Made by a program: the position numbers and the translations under genes | Assembly: GCA_031404435.1 (NCBI GenBank) | Contig: JANNHO010000207.1 | Coordinates: 1 to 16,040 of the forward strand | DNA: 16,040 nucleotides | Direction of reading: 5' to 3' | Source: VFMC01 sp031404435 | GTDB lineage: Bacteria > Actinomycetota > Acidimicrobiia > Acidimicrobiales > Ilumatobacteraceae | The notes under the pieces: generated by a model | Told to the model about the DNA's origin: nothing | Databases searched by the model: none | Seen by the model: the letters and a program-made list of their open reading frames with translations, nothing else | Shown: piece after piece, positions 1-6,881 of the stretch | How the letters are laid out: each line of letters opens with the position of its first letter | Numbering within the stretch: position 1 is the first letter of the stretch

Positions 1-36
1 CGAGAATCCTGACGCGGCCGTTCTGCTCGATGATGA

Positions 37-1440
37 ACATGCGCGGGTCGCCTGGCGGCTGCAACACCGGGCTGGGTCGAACACGATGCCGAGGAGATCT
101 GGACATGTGTCCGCGAGACCCTCCTCGACGTCGTTGCTCAGACGACCTCGGCTGATGCACGGGTCGCCGCAATCGGGATCACCAACCAGCGCGAGACAGT
201 CGTTGCCTGGAGTCGTTCCACCGGCCGCCCGTACGGCACCGCGATCGTGTGGCAGGACCGGCGCACCGCCGCCCGCTGCGACGAACTCACCGCCGACGGG
301 GCGTTGCCGATGGTTCGCGCGCGAACCGGGCTGGTGCTCGACCCGTACTTCTCCGGCACCAAGTTCGAGTGGCTGCTGGCCAACCGCGACATCCCGGTCA
401 CCGACGACCTCGCCCTCGGCACGATCGATTCGTGGATACTGTGGAATCTCACCGGCGGCGAGGTGCATGCGACCGACCCGTCCAACGCGAGCCGGACGAT
501 GCTGTTCGACATCCGCGAGCTGGCCTGGTCGGCGGACATGTGCGCCCTGCTCCACGTACCGATCGGCAGCCTGCCCACGGTGATGCCATCGAGCGGGCGG
601 TTCGGCATCACCAGCGAGCGCTGCGGCGTACCGGGCGGCATCCCCATCTCCGGCATCGCCGGCGACCAGCAAGCGGCGCTGTTCGGGCAGGCGTGCTTCG
701 AGCCAGGCATGGCCAAGAACACTTATGGCACCGGCAGCTTCGTGCTGCTCAACGTGGGCCCCATCTGCCCACCGCCGACCGAGGGCATGCTCACCACCGT
801 GGCCTGGACGCTGTCCGACGGCACCACCGCCTACGCGCTCGAGGGGGCGATCTTCGTCACCGGCGCGGCCGTACAATGGCTGCGCGACGGGTTGTCGATC
901 ATCGACTCGGCGGCCGAGATCGGCCCGCTCGCCGAAACTGTCGCCGACACAGGTGGCGTGTACATGGTGCCGGCGTTCACCGGGCTCGGTAGCCCGTGGT
1001 GGGACCCGTACGCCCGCGGCACCATCACCGGCATCACCCGTGGCACCACACGGGCTCATCTCGCTCGCGCCACTGTCGAGTCGATGGCGTATCAGACCCG
1101 CGACGTGGTCGATGCGATGGTGTCGGCATCGGGAGTCCCCCTCGGTGACCTGCGCGTGGACGGCGGCGCAGCGGTGATGGATCTGCTGATGCAGGTCCAG
1201 GCCGACCAACTCGGGGTTCCCGTCCGGCGGCCGCGCGATCACGAGACCACGGCGCTCGGCGCAGCATTCCTCGCCGGCCTGGCCGAGGGCGTGTGGCCGT
1301 CGCTGCAGTCGGTGACCGATCGCTGGGAGCTCGACGCCGAGTTCCATCCCGCGACCGGTGACGCACAGGTCGCCGCCGACGCCGGCCACACCCAGTGGCT
1401 CCGAGCCGTCGAACGCTCCCGCCACTGGGCCCCGCACTGA
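37..1440 (+). CDS. glpK: Glycerol kinase, 5' end missing and frame-broken
   Basis: This FGGY-family kinase would phosphorylate glycerol with ATP to sn-glycerol 3-phosphate in the cytoplasm. The reading frame from about base 67 to the stop matches glycerol kinase throughout. It shows PGWVEHD, then GITNQRET (the Arg-Glu pair that binds glycerol in this family), DPYFSGTK (the Tyr that binds glycerol), NASRTM, GIAGDQQAALFGQ (catalytic Asp), KNTYGTGSF, PAFTGLGSPWWDPYARG, ESMAYQTRD and a DGGA nucleotide-site motif near 1159. The C-terminus is of normal length. The N-terminal phosphate-binding DQGTT motif is absent because the window begins inside the gene. This frame also has stops at 10-12 and 31-36, while homologous-looking residues (AVLLDDEHARVAWRLQHRAG) lie in frame 2 at about 17-76. 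A small indel near 70-77 would join the two. It could be a real pseudogene or a sequence error. The start given is simply the first codon after the last in-frame stop. Confidence 0.85.
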   Translation, partial: TCAGRLAAATPGWVEHDAEEIWTCVRETLLDVVAQTTSADARVAAIGITNQRETVVAWSRSTGRPYGTAIVWQDRRTAARCDELTADGALPMVRARTGLVLDPYFSGTKFEWLLANRDIPVTDDLALGTIDSWILWNLTGGEVHATDPSNASRTMLFDIRELAWSADMCALLHVPIGSLPTVMPSSGRFGITSERCGVPGGIPISGIAGDQQAALFGQACFEPGMAKNTYGTGSFVLLNVGPICPPPTEGMLTTVAWTLSDGTTAYALEGAIFVTGAAVQWLRDGLSIIDSAAEIGPLAETVADTGGVYMVPAFTGLGSPWWDPYARGTITGITRGTTRAHLARATVESMAYQTRDVVDAMVSASGVPLGDLRVDGGAAVMDLLMQVQADQLGVPVRRPRDHETTALGAAFLAGLAEGVWPSLQSVTDRWELDAEFHPATGDAQVAADAGHTQWLRAVERSRHWAPH

Positions 1441-1463
1441 AGCGTTCTGGCTCTCAGGCCGCG

Positions 1464-2210
1464 TCAGTGAGCCTGCGATGATTCGTCGAGTAGCGAGGAC
1501 GCGAGGCGGCACAGGGCACTGAGTTGGCGGCGCTCGCGGATGCGCACCGGGCGCACGGCACGGCCGAACACCAGTACCTGCTCGACGGAGTCGATCGGTG
1601 CCCAGGCCAGCTCGCCGGGCGCCGAGTCTTCCGGTCGGGCTGCGGTCGAATCGTCGGGGCATGAGTCGTCGGGGCCCGAGTCGTCGGCACTCGAACCGCC
1701 GGCCCGATCGCCTGCAAGGTGCCGGCTGCCGTCGACAAACGCGGCCAGCCATGCTGGATCTGGACCGTGGCCGACCGTGCGCACCACGGCGCGACGAGCC
1801 AGGTCGATCACGCTCACCCAGTCAGCATCGAACAGCGAGCTCACCCCGTCGCACAGCATCGCAAGGCGTTCGCCCGGCGCTGTCGCGGCGACGCGCCCCG
1901 CCAGATCGAGGGCGGCCAGTCCCGGCTCGTGGCGCTCCCCCACCACCCGCTGTACGTCCTCGACATCGACCCCCTCGACCTGCGCGATCGACGCCACAAG
2001 CGCGCCAACGGTCGTGTCGGCCGGCATCGCCACCACCAGTTCGTCGATCACCCGGCCACCTCCGCGCTCCAAGATGTCGATGCCGATGACATCGCCACGC
2101 ACCGCTCCGATCCGGCCCGCCACCTGCCCCAGCGCACCAGGCCTATCGGGCAGCCACACCCGCACCACATAGGCCGCCATCGGCACCCCGGTCGTTCCGG
2201 TCGTTTCCAT
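1464..2210 (-). CDS. ACT-domain protein with a degenerate GAF-like C-terminal part
   Basis: This 248-residue cytoplasmic protein has unknown function. Residues 13-90 look like an ACT small-molecule-binding domain: a first strand AYVVRVWLPDRPGALGQVAGRIG with the typical Asp-Arg-Pro-Gly-Ala-Leu turn, followed by VIGIDILERGGGRVIDELVV. Residues about 113-165 and 200-240 resemble a broken-up GAF-like sensor fold (LAMLCDGVSSLFDADWVSVIDLA, then VLVFGRAVRPVRIRERRQLSALCRLASSLL). They are separated by an acidic, low-complexity linker with a DDS-rich triplication at about 175-190. No catalytic residues are evident, so a sensory or regulatory role is inferred only. The gene is convergent with the glycerol kinase gene (23 bp between stops) and lies 77 bp downstream of the aminotransferase gene. 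A second ATG at codon 11 has a G-rich upstream stretch and could be the true start. Confidence 0.75.
   Translation of the reverse strand: METTGTTGVPMAAYVVRVWLPDRPGALGQVAGRIGAVRGDVIGIDILERGGGRVIDELVVAMPADTTVGALVASIAQVEGVDVEDVQRVVGERHEPGLAALDLAGRVAATAPGERLAMLCDGVSSLFDADWVSVIDLARRAVVRTVGHGPDPAWLAAFVDGSRHLAGDRAGGSSADDSGPDDSCPDDSTAARPEDSAPGELAWAPIDSVEQVLVFGRAVRPVRIRERRQLSALCRLASSLLDESSQAH
1648..1692. repeat. Three 15-bp tandem units inside the ACT-domain gene
   Basis: Three consecutive 15-base units (consensus GARTCGTCGGGGCNY on the plus strand) occupy 1648-1662, 1663-1677 and 1678-1692. The third is the most diverged. The unit length is a multiple of three, so the repeat is translated on the minus strand as the acidic linker DDSGPDDSCPDDS. 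It probably arose by slippage and encodes a flexible spacer. Confidence 0.75.
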
Positions 2211-2236
2211 CGAGCGAACCTACGCGCCGACATCCC

Positions 2237-2258
2237 CCGCTCTGTGACCGCTCTGTAA
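2237..2258 (-). promoter_or_regulatory. 11-bp direct repeat upstream of the ACT-domain gene
   Basis: CCGCTCTGTGA at 2237-2247 is followed directly by CCGCTCTGTAA at 2248-2258, so the two copies are exactly one helical turn apart. They sit 27-48 bases upstream of the ATG at 2210. On the gene's own strand they read TTACAGAGCGG-TCACAGAGCGG. An 11-bp direct repeat is the usual layout of sites for OmpR/PhoB-type response regulators, but the sequence does not closely match a consensus I know. Assignment as an operator is an inference. Confidence 0.3.
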
Positions 2259-2287
2259 CGACACCATGAACGACGTGTCCCCCACTG

Positions 2288-3493
2288 TCAGCCGAGCTTG
2301 GGGAGGCCGCGCTTGAGGTTGCGGATGCCTTGGCCGATGCGCAGTTCGTTCTCGATCAGGGCAAACCTGGCAAAGCCCTCGCCTCCGGGTCCGAAGCCGA
2401 CGCCGGGCGACAGCGCCACATCACATTCGCGCACGACGAGCGAGCAGAACTCCACCGAATCCAGGTCGGCGTACGGTGCGGGGATCGGGGCCCACACGAA
2501 CATCGAGCCCTTCGGCTTGGGGATATCCCAGCCGATGCGACCCAAGCCGTCGATCAGCGCGTCGCGACGACCCTGGTAGATCGCGCACACTTCCTTGGGA
2601 TAGTCGGGCGCTTCGTTCATGGTGACCGTGGCCGCGATCTGCACCGGCTGGAACGTGCCGTAGTCGAGGTAGCTCTTCAGTTTCACCAATGCCTGGACGA
2701 CCTCGCTGTTGCCGACGAGGAAGGCGCAGCGCCAACCGGCCATCGAGAAGCTCTTGGTCATCGAGTACAGCTCGACGGCACACTCCTTGGCGCCCTCAGC
2801 CTGGAGGATGCTGGGCGGCTCGTACCCGTCGAAGCCGATGTCAGCGTAGGCGAAGTCGTGAACAACGATCATGTTGCGCTCACGACAGAAGTCGACGACT
2901 CGCTGCATGAAGTCGAGGTCGACCACGGAACCGGTGGGGTTGTGCGGGAAGGAGATGACGAGTACCCGGGGCTTGGGCCAGCCGACGTCGTAAGCGGTCG
3001 TCAGGCTGTCGAAGAAGTCGCCGGTGAAATCACCCTGCACCCGCGGGTCAGCCAGGTGGCGCATCGGCACCTGGCGCAGGTCGGCCCCGGCAAACAGCGG
3101 GCCGTAGATGTGAATCGGGTAGCTGGGGCTCGGCACGATGGCTGCATCGCCACGATCGAGCAGCACCCACATCAGGTGGCTGAAGCCCTCTTTCGAGCCG
3201 ATCGTGTTGGTGATCTCGGTCTCGGGGTCGAGCTTCACGTTCCACTTGCGCTCGTACAGCGCAGCTACCGCTTCGCGCAGCTTGGGCAGACCCCGGCTGA
3301 CCGAGTAGCGATGGTTGCGGGCGATCTGGGCTGATTCGCCGAGCTTGTCGACGGCGATCTGCGGCGAGGGGATGTCGGGATTGCCGAAGCCGAGGTCGAT
3401 CACGTCTGCACCTGCTCGTCGCGCCTCGATCTTCAAGTTGTTGATGATTGTGAAGACGTACGGGGGGAGGTTGGTGATTCGGCGGAAGTCCAT
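2288..3493 (-). CDS. alaC: PLP-dependent aminotransferase, AlaC-like (glutamate-pyruvate)
   Basis: This class I/II fold-type I aminotransferase of 401 residues is of normal length for the family. It closely follows E. coli AlaC: RITNLPPYVFTIINNLK at the N-terminus, GNPD (37-40), YSVSRGLPKLREA, IGSKEGFSHLM, PSPSYPIHIYG, HNPTG (Asn185), HDFAYADI (Asp213, Tyr216) and SMTKSFSMAGWR, with Lys247 as the expected Schiff-base lysine. FQPVQIAA follows, and FARFALIEN has Arg376 as the substrate carboxylate clamp. The likely reaction is pyruvate plus glutamate to alanine plus 2-oxoglutarate. Related LL-diaminopimelate or other transaminases cannot be excluded. The start ATG fits the AlaC N-terminus exactly. 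No clear Shine-Dalgarno precedes it. It is divergent from the pyrophosphatase gene and is followed by the ACT-domain gene after 77 bp, with which it may be cotranscribed. Confidence 0.9.
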   Translation of the reverse strand: MDFRRITNLPPYVFTIINNLKIEARRAGADVIDLGFGNPDIPSPQIAVDKLGESAQIARNHRYSVSRGLPKLREAVAALYERKWNVKLDPETEITNTIGSKEGFSHLMWVLLDRGDAAIVPSPSYPIHIYGPLFAGADLRQVPMRHLADPRVQGDFTGDFFDSLTTAYDVGWPKPRVLVISFPHNPTGSVVDLDFMQRVVDFCRERNMIVVHDFAYADIGFDGYEPPSILQAEGAKECAVELYSMTKSFSMAGWRCAFLVGNSEVVQALVKLKSYLDYGTFQPVQIAATVTMNEAPDYPKEVCAIYQGRRDALIDGLGRIGWDIPKPKGSMFVWAPIPAPYADLDSVEFCSLVVRECDVALSPGVGFGPGGEGFARFALIENELRIGQGIRNLKRGLPKLG

Positions 3494-3531
3494 AGCACGT
3501 TCAACGTTACTGTGCCGCCGCAGCGCTCCCC

Positions 3532-3561
3532 CGCCTCTTTCCGTCGCCTCTTTCCGTCGCC
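3532..3561. repeat. 13-bp tandem repeat in the alaC-ppa divergent intergenic region
   Basis: CGCCTCTTTCCGT occurs perfectly at 3532-3544 and again at 3545-3557, with the first four bases of a third copy at 3558-3561. It lies between two divergent genes, 39-68 bases upstream of the aminotransferase start, and could be an operator pair or a slippage product. The flanking sequence in 3494-3622 shows no convincing -10/-35 pair. Confidence 0.6.
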
Positions 3562-3622
3562 GGTTTTGGCAGCGGGCCTGGCGGCCGGTGCGGCATGGCG
3601 CGTGTGTGACACGATGCAGCCC

Positions 3623-4129
3623 ATGTCGAACTCACTTCCCGACGGATGCATCCATGTGGTCATCGAGATCCCGCGCGGCAGCCGCAACAAGTACGAGATC
3701 GATCACGAGACCGGGCGAGTGTTCCTCGACCGGCGGTTGTTCACGGCCACCACCTACCCGGCCGACTACGGCTACATTCCCGACACCTTGGGCGGCGACG
3801 GCGACCCCCTCGACGCCCTGGTGCTGCTGGAGGACCCCGTCTACCCGGGCGTGTGGGTGCAGGCCCGGCCGCTCGGCGTGCTGTACATGCACGACGAAGC
3901 CGGTGAGGACGCCAAGATCATCTGTGTTCCGCCGCGCGAACCGCGCTGGGCGGACGTGCACGACCTCGCCGATCTGACCCCACAGCTCGTCGAGGAGATC
4001 CAGCACTTCTTCGAGGTGTACAAAGCGCTCGAGCCGGGGAAGTCGTCGTCGACCGGCGGCCTCGCCGGCTGCGATGCGGCGTGGACCGAGATCCGCGAGG
4101 CACGGGCCAACTTCCGCCCAGCACCCTGA
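3623..4129 (+). CDS. ppa: Inorganic pyrophosphatase, family I
   Basis: This soluble Mg-dependent enzyme hydrolyses pyrophosphate to two phosphates, which pulls biosynthetic reactions forward. The 168-residue product matches the short bacterial family I enzymes. It has IEIPRGSRNKYEIDHETG near the N-terminus, RRLFTATTYPADYGYIPDTLGGDGDPLDALVL with the metal-binding aspartates in DGDPLD, VQARPLGVLYMHDEAGEDAKIICVP, and HFFEVYKALEPGK. The open frame extends upstream to 3512, but those residues are Ala/Arg-rich and unlike the family. Two candidate starts are close together, ATG at 3614 (three extra residues) and ATG at 3623. Neither has an obvious Shine-Dalgarno, so a leaderless or short-leader transcript is possible. 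It is convergent with the SDR gene, 16 bp apart. Confidence 0.93.
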   Translation: MSNSLPDGCIHVVIEIPRGSRNKYEIDHETGRVFLDRRLFTATTYPADYGYIPDTLGGDGDPLDALVLLEDPVYPGVWVQARPLGVLYMHDEAGEDAKIICVPPREPRWADVHDLADLTPQLVEEIQHFFEVYKALEPGKSSSTGGLAGCDAAWTEIREARANFRPAP

Positions 4130-4145
4130 TCGTGGCCGCCGGCAC

Positions 4146-4961
4146 TCACACGGGTGTCTCGCCAACGCTTGGCTTGGGGGCGTCTCCGGCACCTTGCACC
4201 GATTGGTCGTAGTCGATGATCGAGCCCGTTGCCAAGCCGCTGTCGTCGGACAGGTAGAACGCGATCACGCGGGCCACTTCGATCGGTTTGATCAAACGTC
4301 CTGTCGGCTGGGTCGCCTCGGCTGCCTCCAGCCATCCATCGGTGGCACCATGGTCGCGGCGTTGCACGTCATCTTCCGACGGCGTGTCCATCCACCCCGG
4401 GTTCACCTGGTTGACGCGAATCCCATGGCGCATCAGCGAATACGCGACGTTCTTGGTCATGACACTCAAGGCGCCCTTCGACACGCTGTAGGACACAATG
4501 AACGGTTGCCCGCCGTGACCGCTGACCGAGCCGATGTTGACGATCGAACCGTGCACACCGTCGCGGCGCATCAGCTCGGCTGCGGCCTGAATCATGAAGA
4601 ACGGGGCGCGCACGTTGACCGCCATCATCGAATCCCACCCATCCGCAGTGGCGGTCCAGATGTTGTCACGCGACGTCGATGCCGCAACGTTGACCACGCC
4701 ATGCACGGTGCCGAACACGCGATCGGTGGCGGCAACGATGCGCGACGGCGTATCGGCATCGAACATGTCCGCCTCGACGAAGGTCGCTGGTGTCCCCGCA
4801 GCGCTCAGTTCTGAGGTGAGCGCGTTGCCCTTGTCTGCGCTACGCCCGACAACGACGAGCCCGGCCGCTCCCGTTGCCGCGAGATGCCGGCAGGTCGCTT
4901 CGCCGAGGCCTTGCGTGCCGCCATTGACGATGACGATCTTGCCGTCGAGGCTGGCGCTCAC
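4146..4961 (-). CDS. SDR-family NAD(P)-dependent oxidoreductase
   Basis: This classical short-chain dehydrogenase of 271 residues is the last gene of the inositol train. The cofactor-binding glycine motif is NGGTQGLG (13-20), with Asn where Thr is usual. NVAAS (91-95) stands where NNAG is common. The catalytic set is Ser145, Tyr158 and Lys162 in YSVSK, preceded by NVRAPF (Asn116). NPGW (187-190) follows, as does a C-terminal GRLIKPIEVARVIAFYLSDDSGLATGSIIDYDQS typical of the family. Its GTG start overlaps the iolD stop (GTGA), so it is probably translationally coupled. By position it may oxidise a cyclitol, a keto-inositol or a related polyol in the cytoplasm. The substrate cannot be read from the sequence. 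It ends 16 bp from the convergent pyrophosphatase gene. Confidence 0.88.
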   Translation of the reverse strand: MSASLDGKIVIVNGGTQGLGEATCRHLAATGAAGLVVVGRSADKGNALTSELSAAGTPATFVEADMFDADTPSRIVAATDRVFGTVHGVVNVAASTSRDNIWTATADGWDSMMAVNVRAPFFMIQAAAELMRRDGVHGSIVNIGSVSGHGGQPFIVSYSVSKGALSVMTKNVAYSLMRHGIRVNQVNPGWMDTPSEDDVQRRDHGATDGWLEAAEATQPTGRLIKPIEVARVIAFYLSDDSGLATGSIIDYDQSVQGAGDAPKPSVGETPV

Positions 4962-6874
4962 GTGCCCACCCGCTGGCCGCGCGTGCCCTCGATCATCGCC
5001 TGTTTCGCGGCGTTCACCGCAGCGAGATCACTGACTTCGGGCACACCGACCTCCCAGAACGCTCCACCACCGGTCCACGCATCGGGATCGGTGTCCATCA
5101 CGATCACGGTGGTGCGGTCGTTGCTGCGGGCCCTGATCACGGCTGCGTCGAGTTCGTCGATCGAGGCCACGCGTTCACTGATGCAACCCATCGACGCAGC
5201 GTGCGCGGCGAAATCGACTCGCACCATTTCTCGGTGGCGAGAATCGGCGAGCATATTGTTGAAACCAACGCCACCCTGGGTCACCTGCAACCGGTGGATC
5301 ACCGCGTACCCGCCGTTGTCGCACACGATCACGATCAGCTTGTGGCCGGCGAGAACCGAGCCGTACAGGTCGCTGTTCATCATCAGGTACGAGCCGTCTC
5401 CGACGAACACGATCACCTCACGATCGGGCATCGCCATCTTCGCTCCCCATGCGCCCGAGATCTCGTATCCCATGCACGAAAAGCCGTACTCGCAGTCGAA
5501 GCTGTCCACCTCGCGGGCCCGCCAGCCGTTGTTCAGCTCGCCAGGGAATCCGCCCGCCGCGGTGAGTGCGTAGTCGCCCGGTTGCTGGGCGCGATCAAGG
5601 GCACCGACCACTTGCGCGTACGTGGGCAGCCCGTTCGGGCCAAGCGCCGACGGGTCGGCGATGCTGTCGATGTACGCGTGGTAGCCGGCCACTTCGGACA
5701 GCGCCCGCTCGGCCCACGAGGCCGGTGCGGCCCAGTCGCCGAGCTGCTCGGATAACTCGGTCAACGTGACCAACGCATCGCCGACGACAGGGTGCGATAG
5801 GTGCTTCACGGCGTCGAAGCCTGCGGTATTGATCGCCACGAAACGGGTGTCGGGATTGGAGAACAGGGTCCACGATCCGGTGGTGAAGTCCTGCAGGCGG
5901 CTACCCACCACGATCACCACATCGGCGGCGGCAGCGAGGTTGTTGGCCGCTTCACAGCCCGTCACCCCGATCGGCCCGGCGTAGCTCGAATGGGCGGCGG
6001 GGATCGATGCCTTGCCGGCCATCGTCTCGACCACCGGCACGCCGTGTCGTTCGGCGAAGCGACGCAGTTCGCCTTCGGCCTGTGAGAAGTGCACCCCACC
6101 GCCGGCGATCAGCAGCGGGTTCGCCGCTGAGCGGATCATCGCCGTAGCAGCACGCAGTCGCCCGATGTCGGCACGCGGCCGCAGCGGTTGGTGTACGACC
6201 ACTCGGAAGAACGCCTCGGGGAAGTCGAACGCTTCGGCCTGCACGTCCTGCGGCAGCGAAATCAGCGCCGGTCCACACGTGGCCGGATCAAGCATGGTGG
6301 CCACAGCGTGCGGCAGCGAGTGCACGATCTGCTCGGGGCGCATGATCCGGTCCCAGTAGCGCACCACCGGCTTGAACGCATCGTTGACCGTGATCGTCGG
6401 ATCACCGAAGTGCTCCACCTGCTGCAGCACCGGATCGGGGATCCGGCTGGCGAACGTGTCGCCGGCAAGCAACAGCACCGGCAGCCGGTTGGCGTGGGCC
6501 ACTCCGGCCGCAGTGACCATGTTCAGTGCGCCCGGCCCGATCGACGACGAGGCCACCATGATCTGGCGCCGGCGGGTGGCCTTGGCAAAGCCTGCCGCGG
6601 CGAGCGCCATACCCTGTTCGTTGTGGCCGCGCCACGTGGGTAGGGCGTCGCCGGCCTGTTCGAGCGCGTGGCCAAGGCTGGTGACGTTGCCGTGCCCGAA
6701 GATGGCGAACACGCCCGGGAACAGCGGCACCTCGACCTCATCGGCCCCGTCAAGCACGGTGCGTTGCGCGATCAGGTACCGCACGATCGCCTGCGCGGTC
6801 GTCAACCTGACCGTGCCTGGTCCGGGGCCAGTTCCGGGACCAGTTCCGGGGCCAGTTCCGGGGCTGGGGTTCAT
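4958..6874 (-). CDS. iolD: 3D-(3,5/4)-trihydroxycyclohexane-1,2-dione acylhydrolase, ThDP-dependent
   Basis: IolD opens the ring of the inosose dehydration product to give 5-deoxy-glucuronate, using thiamine diphosphate. The 638-residue product follows Bacillus IolD along its whole length: RLTTAQAIVRYL, VEVPLFPGVFAIFGHGNVTSLGHALEQ, WRGHNEQGMA (Glu86 is the expected ThDP-activating glutamate), SSIGPGALNMVTAAG, DTFASRIPDPVLQQVE, KPVVRYWDRIMRPEQ, and the central domain with GGGVHFS. The C-terminal ThDP domain has EYGFSCMGYEISGAWGAK and the GDGS motif (492-495) to Asp519-Asn520. The first 21 residues are a Pro-Gly-Thr repeat absent from the family. The ATG has an AGGAG ten bases upstream, inside the end of the preceding gene, which favours it over a TTG at codon 24. 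It sits 7 bp after the Gfo/Idh gene and overlaps the SDR gene by four bases. Confidence 0.96.
   Translation of the reverse strand: MNPSPGTGPGTGPGTGPGPGTVRLTTAQAIVRYLIAQRTVLDGADEVEVPLFPGVFAIFGHGNVTSLGHALEQAGDALPTWRGHNEQGMALAAAGFAKATRRRQIMVASSSIGPGALNMVTAAGVAHANRLPVLLLAGDTFASRIPDPVLQQVEHFGDPTITVNDAFKPVVRYWDRIMRPEQIVHSLPHAVATMLDPATCGPALISLPQDVQAEAFDFPEAFFRVVVHQPLRPRADIGRLRAATAMIRSAANPLLIAGGGVHFSQAEGELRRFAERHGVPVVETMAGKASIPAAHSSYAGPIGVTGCEAANNLAAAADVVIVVGSRLQDFTTGSWTLFSNPDTRFVAINTAGFDAVKHLSHPVVGDALVTLTELSEQLGDWAAPASWAERALSEVAGYHAYIDSIADPSALGPNGLPTYAQVVGALDRAQQPGDYALTAAGGFPGELNNGWRAREVDSFDCEYGFSCMGYEISGAWGAKMAMPDREVIVFVGDGSYLMMNSDLYGSVLAGHKLIVIVCDNGGYAVIHRLQVTQGGVGFNNMLADSRHREMVRVDFAAHAASMGCISERVASIDELDAAVIRARSNDRTTVIVMDTDPDAWTGGGAFWEVGVPEVSDLAAVNAAKQAMIEGTRGQRVGT
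6816..6863. repeat. Four 12-bp tandem units at the start of iolD
   Basis: Units of CCAGTTCCGGGR (plus strand) lie at 6828-6839, 6840-6851 and 6852-6863, with a diverged copy at 6816-6827. On the minus strand they encode the N-terminal PGTG-PGTG-PGTG-PGPG tail of IolD. The period is a multiple of three, so copy number can change without breaking the frame. Confidence 0.85.
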
Positions 6875-6881
6875 GGTGATG

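Noticed and set aside
1441..1463. Bidirectional terminator between the convergent glycerol kinase and ACT-domain genes
   Set aside because: The 23-base gap has no inverted repeat of useful length and no T-run.
2330..3334. A 334-codon plus-strand open frame opposite the aminotransferase
   Set aside because: The minus-strand AlaC match is full length with all catalytic residues, and the plus-strand product has no family resemblance.
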